64,000 nt of DNA, from NCBI GenBank assembly GCA_002897895.1, contig BDSY01000019.1, positions 1 through 64,000 on the forward strand, given 5' to 3'. The DNA comes from a bacterium BMS3Abin06 (GTDB lineage Bacteria > Nitrospirota > Thermodesulfovibrionia > UBA6902). This document shows, piece by piece, positions 63,074-64,000 of this stretch (position 1 is its first letter; the number at the start of each line of letters is the position of its first letter). The position numbers were made by a program, and so were the translations under genes. The notes below the pieces were generated by a model that did not search any database, had not been told where the DNA came from, and saw only the letters and a program-made list of their open reading frames with translations.

Positions 63074-63828
63074 TTACCGATTCCCTCTAAAACTATGGGG
63101 CCTTTTGCCCGGCCCTCAATAAACTGCCTCACTACAGGATTTGAAGTATTCTGTATCTCTTCAGGTGAACCACTGTCAATAATTACACCATTATAAAGCA
63201 TGGCAATCGTATCTGCAATCTTATACGCGCTTTTCATATCATGAGTGATGGCAACAGACGTTACTTTGAGTTTTTCCCTCATCTTGATAATCAATTCATT
63301 GATTGCATCAGCCATTATAGGATCAAGACCCGTTGTGGGTTCATCGTAAAGAAGGATTTCCGGCTCCATGGCAATAGCCCTGGCAAGGCCGACCCTTTTG
63401 CGCATGCCGCCTGAAAGCTCCGACGGCATTTCATCTTCGATACCTACAAGTCCGACCATCCTGAGCTTCCGGACAGCAACTTCTTTTATCTCCGGGGCGG
63501 TCATACGGGTGTGGCGTTTCAGGCCGAATCCCACATTCTCCCATACTTTCATGGAATCAAACAGGGCTGCTGACTGGAAAAGCATGCCGAATTTTTTCCT
63601 GATCTCATTCAATCCCTCTTCATCAAGCAGCGACAGGTCCGTTGAATCGATCACTACTGTTCCCCTGTCGGGTTTAAGGAGACCTATTATATGTTTCAGG
63701 AGCACACTTTTTCCTGAACCGCTGCCCCCGATAACGACAAGGCTCTCACCCTTTTCCACTTTCAGGTCAGCTCCGCGAAGGACATAATTCCCCTCAAAAG
63801 ATTTATGTATATCCCTCAGCTCTATCAT
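63070..63828 (-). CDS. mlaF: ABC transporter ATPase MlaF, 252 aa
   Basis: Walker A is GGSGSGKSVL near residue 34, the ABC signature ELSGGMRKRV near 135, Walker B LLYDEPTTGLD near 157 and the switch His in ITHDMKS. It drives lipid transport by the MCE complex in the inner membrane. I use the ATG at 63828, which overlaps the mlaE stop by 4 nt; an ATG at 63840 is also possible. Confidence 0.93.
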   Translation of the reverse strand: MIELRDIHKSFEGNYVLRGADLKVEKGESLVVIGGSGSGKSVLLKHIIGLLKPDRGTVVIDSTDLSLLDEEGLNEIRKKFGMLFQSAALFDSMKVWENVGFGLKRHTRMTAPEIKEVAVRKLRMVGLVGIEDEMPSELSGGMRKRVGLARAIAMEPEILLYDEPTTGLDPIMADAINELIIKMREKLKVTSVAITHDMKSAYKIADTIAMLYNGVIIDSGSPEEIQNTSNPVVRQFIEGRAKGPIVLEGIGK

Positions 63829-64000
63829 TTGAACAGCCATGTAGAGAGAAAATAATCCGATATAAGTATTGTCATCGATGAAAAAACAACAGCGCCCGTT
63901 GTTGCCCTGCCGACACCCTCAGCGCCTCCCCTTGTATAAAAACCCTTGTAACAACTGATAAGTGTAAACGCTGCCCCGAAAAAACACGCCTTGATGAGGC
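63825..64000 (-). CDS. mlaE: ABC permease MlaE, C-terminal part, runs off the right edge
   Basis: The last 58 codons of the permease are visible: LIKACFFGAAFTLISCYKG, TRGGAEGVGRATTGAVV and FSSMTILISDYF, the classical MlaE C-terminus (the GGAEGVGRATT block). The gene begins outside the window. It is followed by mlaF and mlaD in the usual order. Confidence 0.93.
   Translation of the reverse strand, partial: LIKACFFGAAFTLISCYKGFYTRGGAEGVGRATTGAVVFSSMTILISDYFLSTWLFK

Overview
The window is a 64 kb piece of a bacterial chromosome of moderate GC content with normal bacterial gene density. TAG, TGA and TAA are all used as stops. Gene content points to a Gram-negative anaerobe or microaerophile: an MCE/Mla lipid transport operon, a PEP-CTERM exosortase substrate, a rubredoxin, a bactofilin, an HdrD/DsrK/TmcB-like iron-sulfur protein paired with a NarI/DsrM-like membrane subunit, AmpG and GmhA. 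Nitrospirota (Thermodesulfovibrionia-like) is my best guess and Desulfobacterota the main alternative. This is inference from gene families; no 16S rRNA gene is present.

Layout. 0.3-4.4 kb: the end of a surface-glycan cluster in an AT-rich stretch, with a glycosyltransferase split by an in-frame TAG, an LhgO-like oxidoreductase and a GmhA that has lost its C-terminal helix. 4.6-10.1 kb: housekeeping genes smpB, then on the minus strand rpsB-tsf-pyrH-frr and gap-pgk. 10.5-12.2 kb: bactofilin and a flippase-like membrane protein. 12.7-18.5 kb: a SNF2 helicase with a helical N-terminal region, a coiled-coil/zinc-ribbon partner and a convergent dynamin-like GTPase. I cannot assign this group to a described system. 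18.6-24.1 kb: ccdA and a polyprenyl-phosphate-mannose type glycosylation set (NDP-sugar epimerase/reductase, Dpm1-like GT2, GT-C membrane protein with a discoidin domain). 24.1-27.4 kb: gyrA, a 49-residue cysteine-rich ORF overlapping tadA, and tRNA-Ser(CGA).

27.5-36.6 kb is a tightly coupled minus-strand defence operon: hsdM, an Abi_2/HEPN protein, hsdS, an HTH-ImmA/IrrE protease, a DUF4411 PIN-like protein and hsdR. Every junction after abi overlaps by 1 or 4 nt. The operon lies between tRNA-Ser(CGA) and tRNA-Ser(GGA), and a tyrosine-recombinase remnant sits just before the second tRNA. 37.3-40.2 kb is the classic ffs-dnaX-ybaB-recR block. dnaX carries an A9 slippery tract that would give a gamma-like short product by -1 frameshifting. 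40.6-44.3 kb holds a methyltransferase, an S24/HTH repressor with a divergent promoter, a lone response regulator, tRNA-Met, a lipoprotein and tRNA-Ser(GCT). 44.7-48.2 kb is a multi-GAF/PAS histidine kinase with its response regulator.

48.3-64 kb is metabolic and envelope: galT, an RNase Z-like hydrolase, rubredoxin, a class IV aminotransferase, an IspH-UbiA fusion, a TerB-like protein, a methyltransferase, a PEP-CTERM protein, a short NagA coupled to the Fe-S/membrane redox pair, a macro-domain protein, a DUF1460 peptidoglycan hydrolase beside AmpG (muropeptide recycling), and mlaE-mlaF-mlaD, with mlaE running off the right edge.

Palindromic repeats are frequent between genes. In several places they supply the last codons or the stop of the neighbouring gene. 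The strongest candidates for something undescribed are the SNF2/zinc-ribbon/dynamin group, the defence genes nested in the type I operon, the dnaX frameshift, the IspH-UbiA fusion and the cysteine-rich microprotein ahead of tadA.
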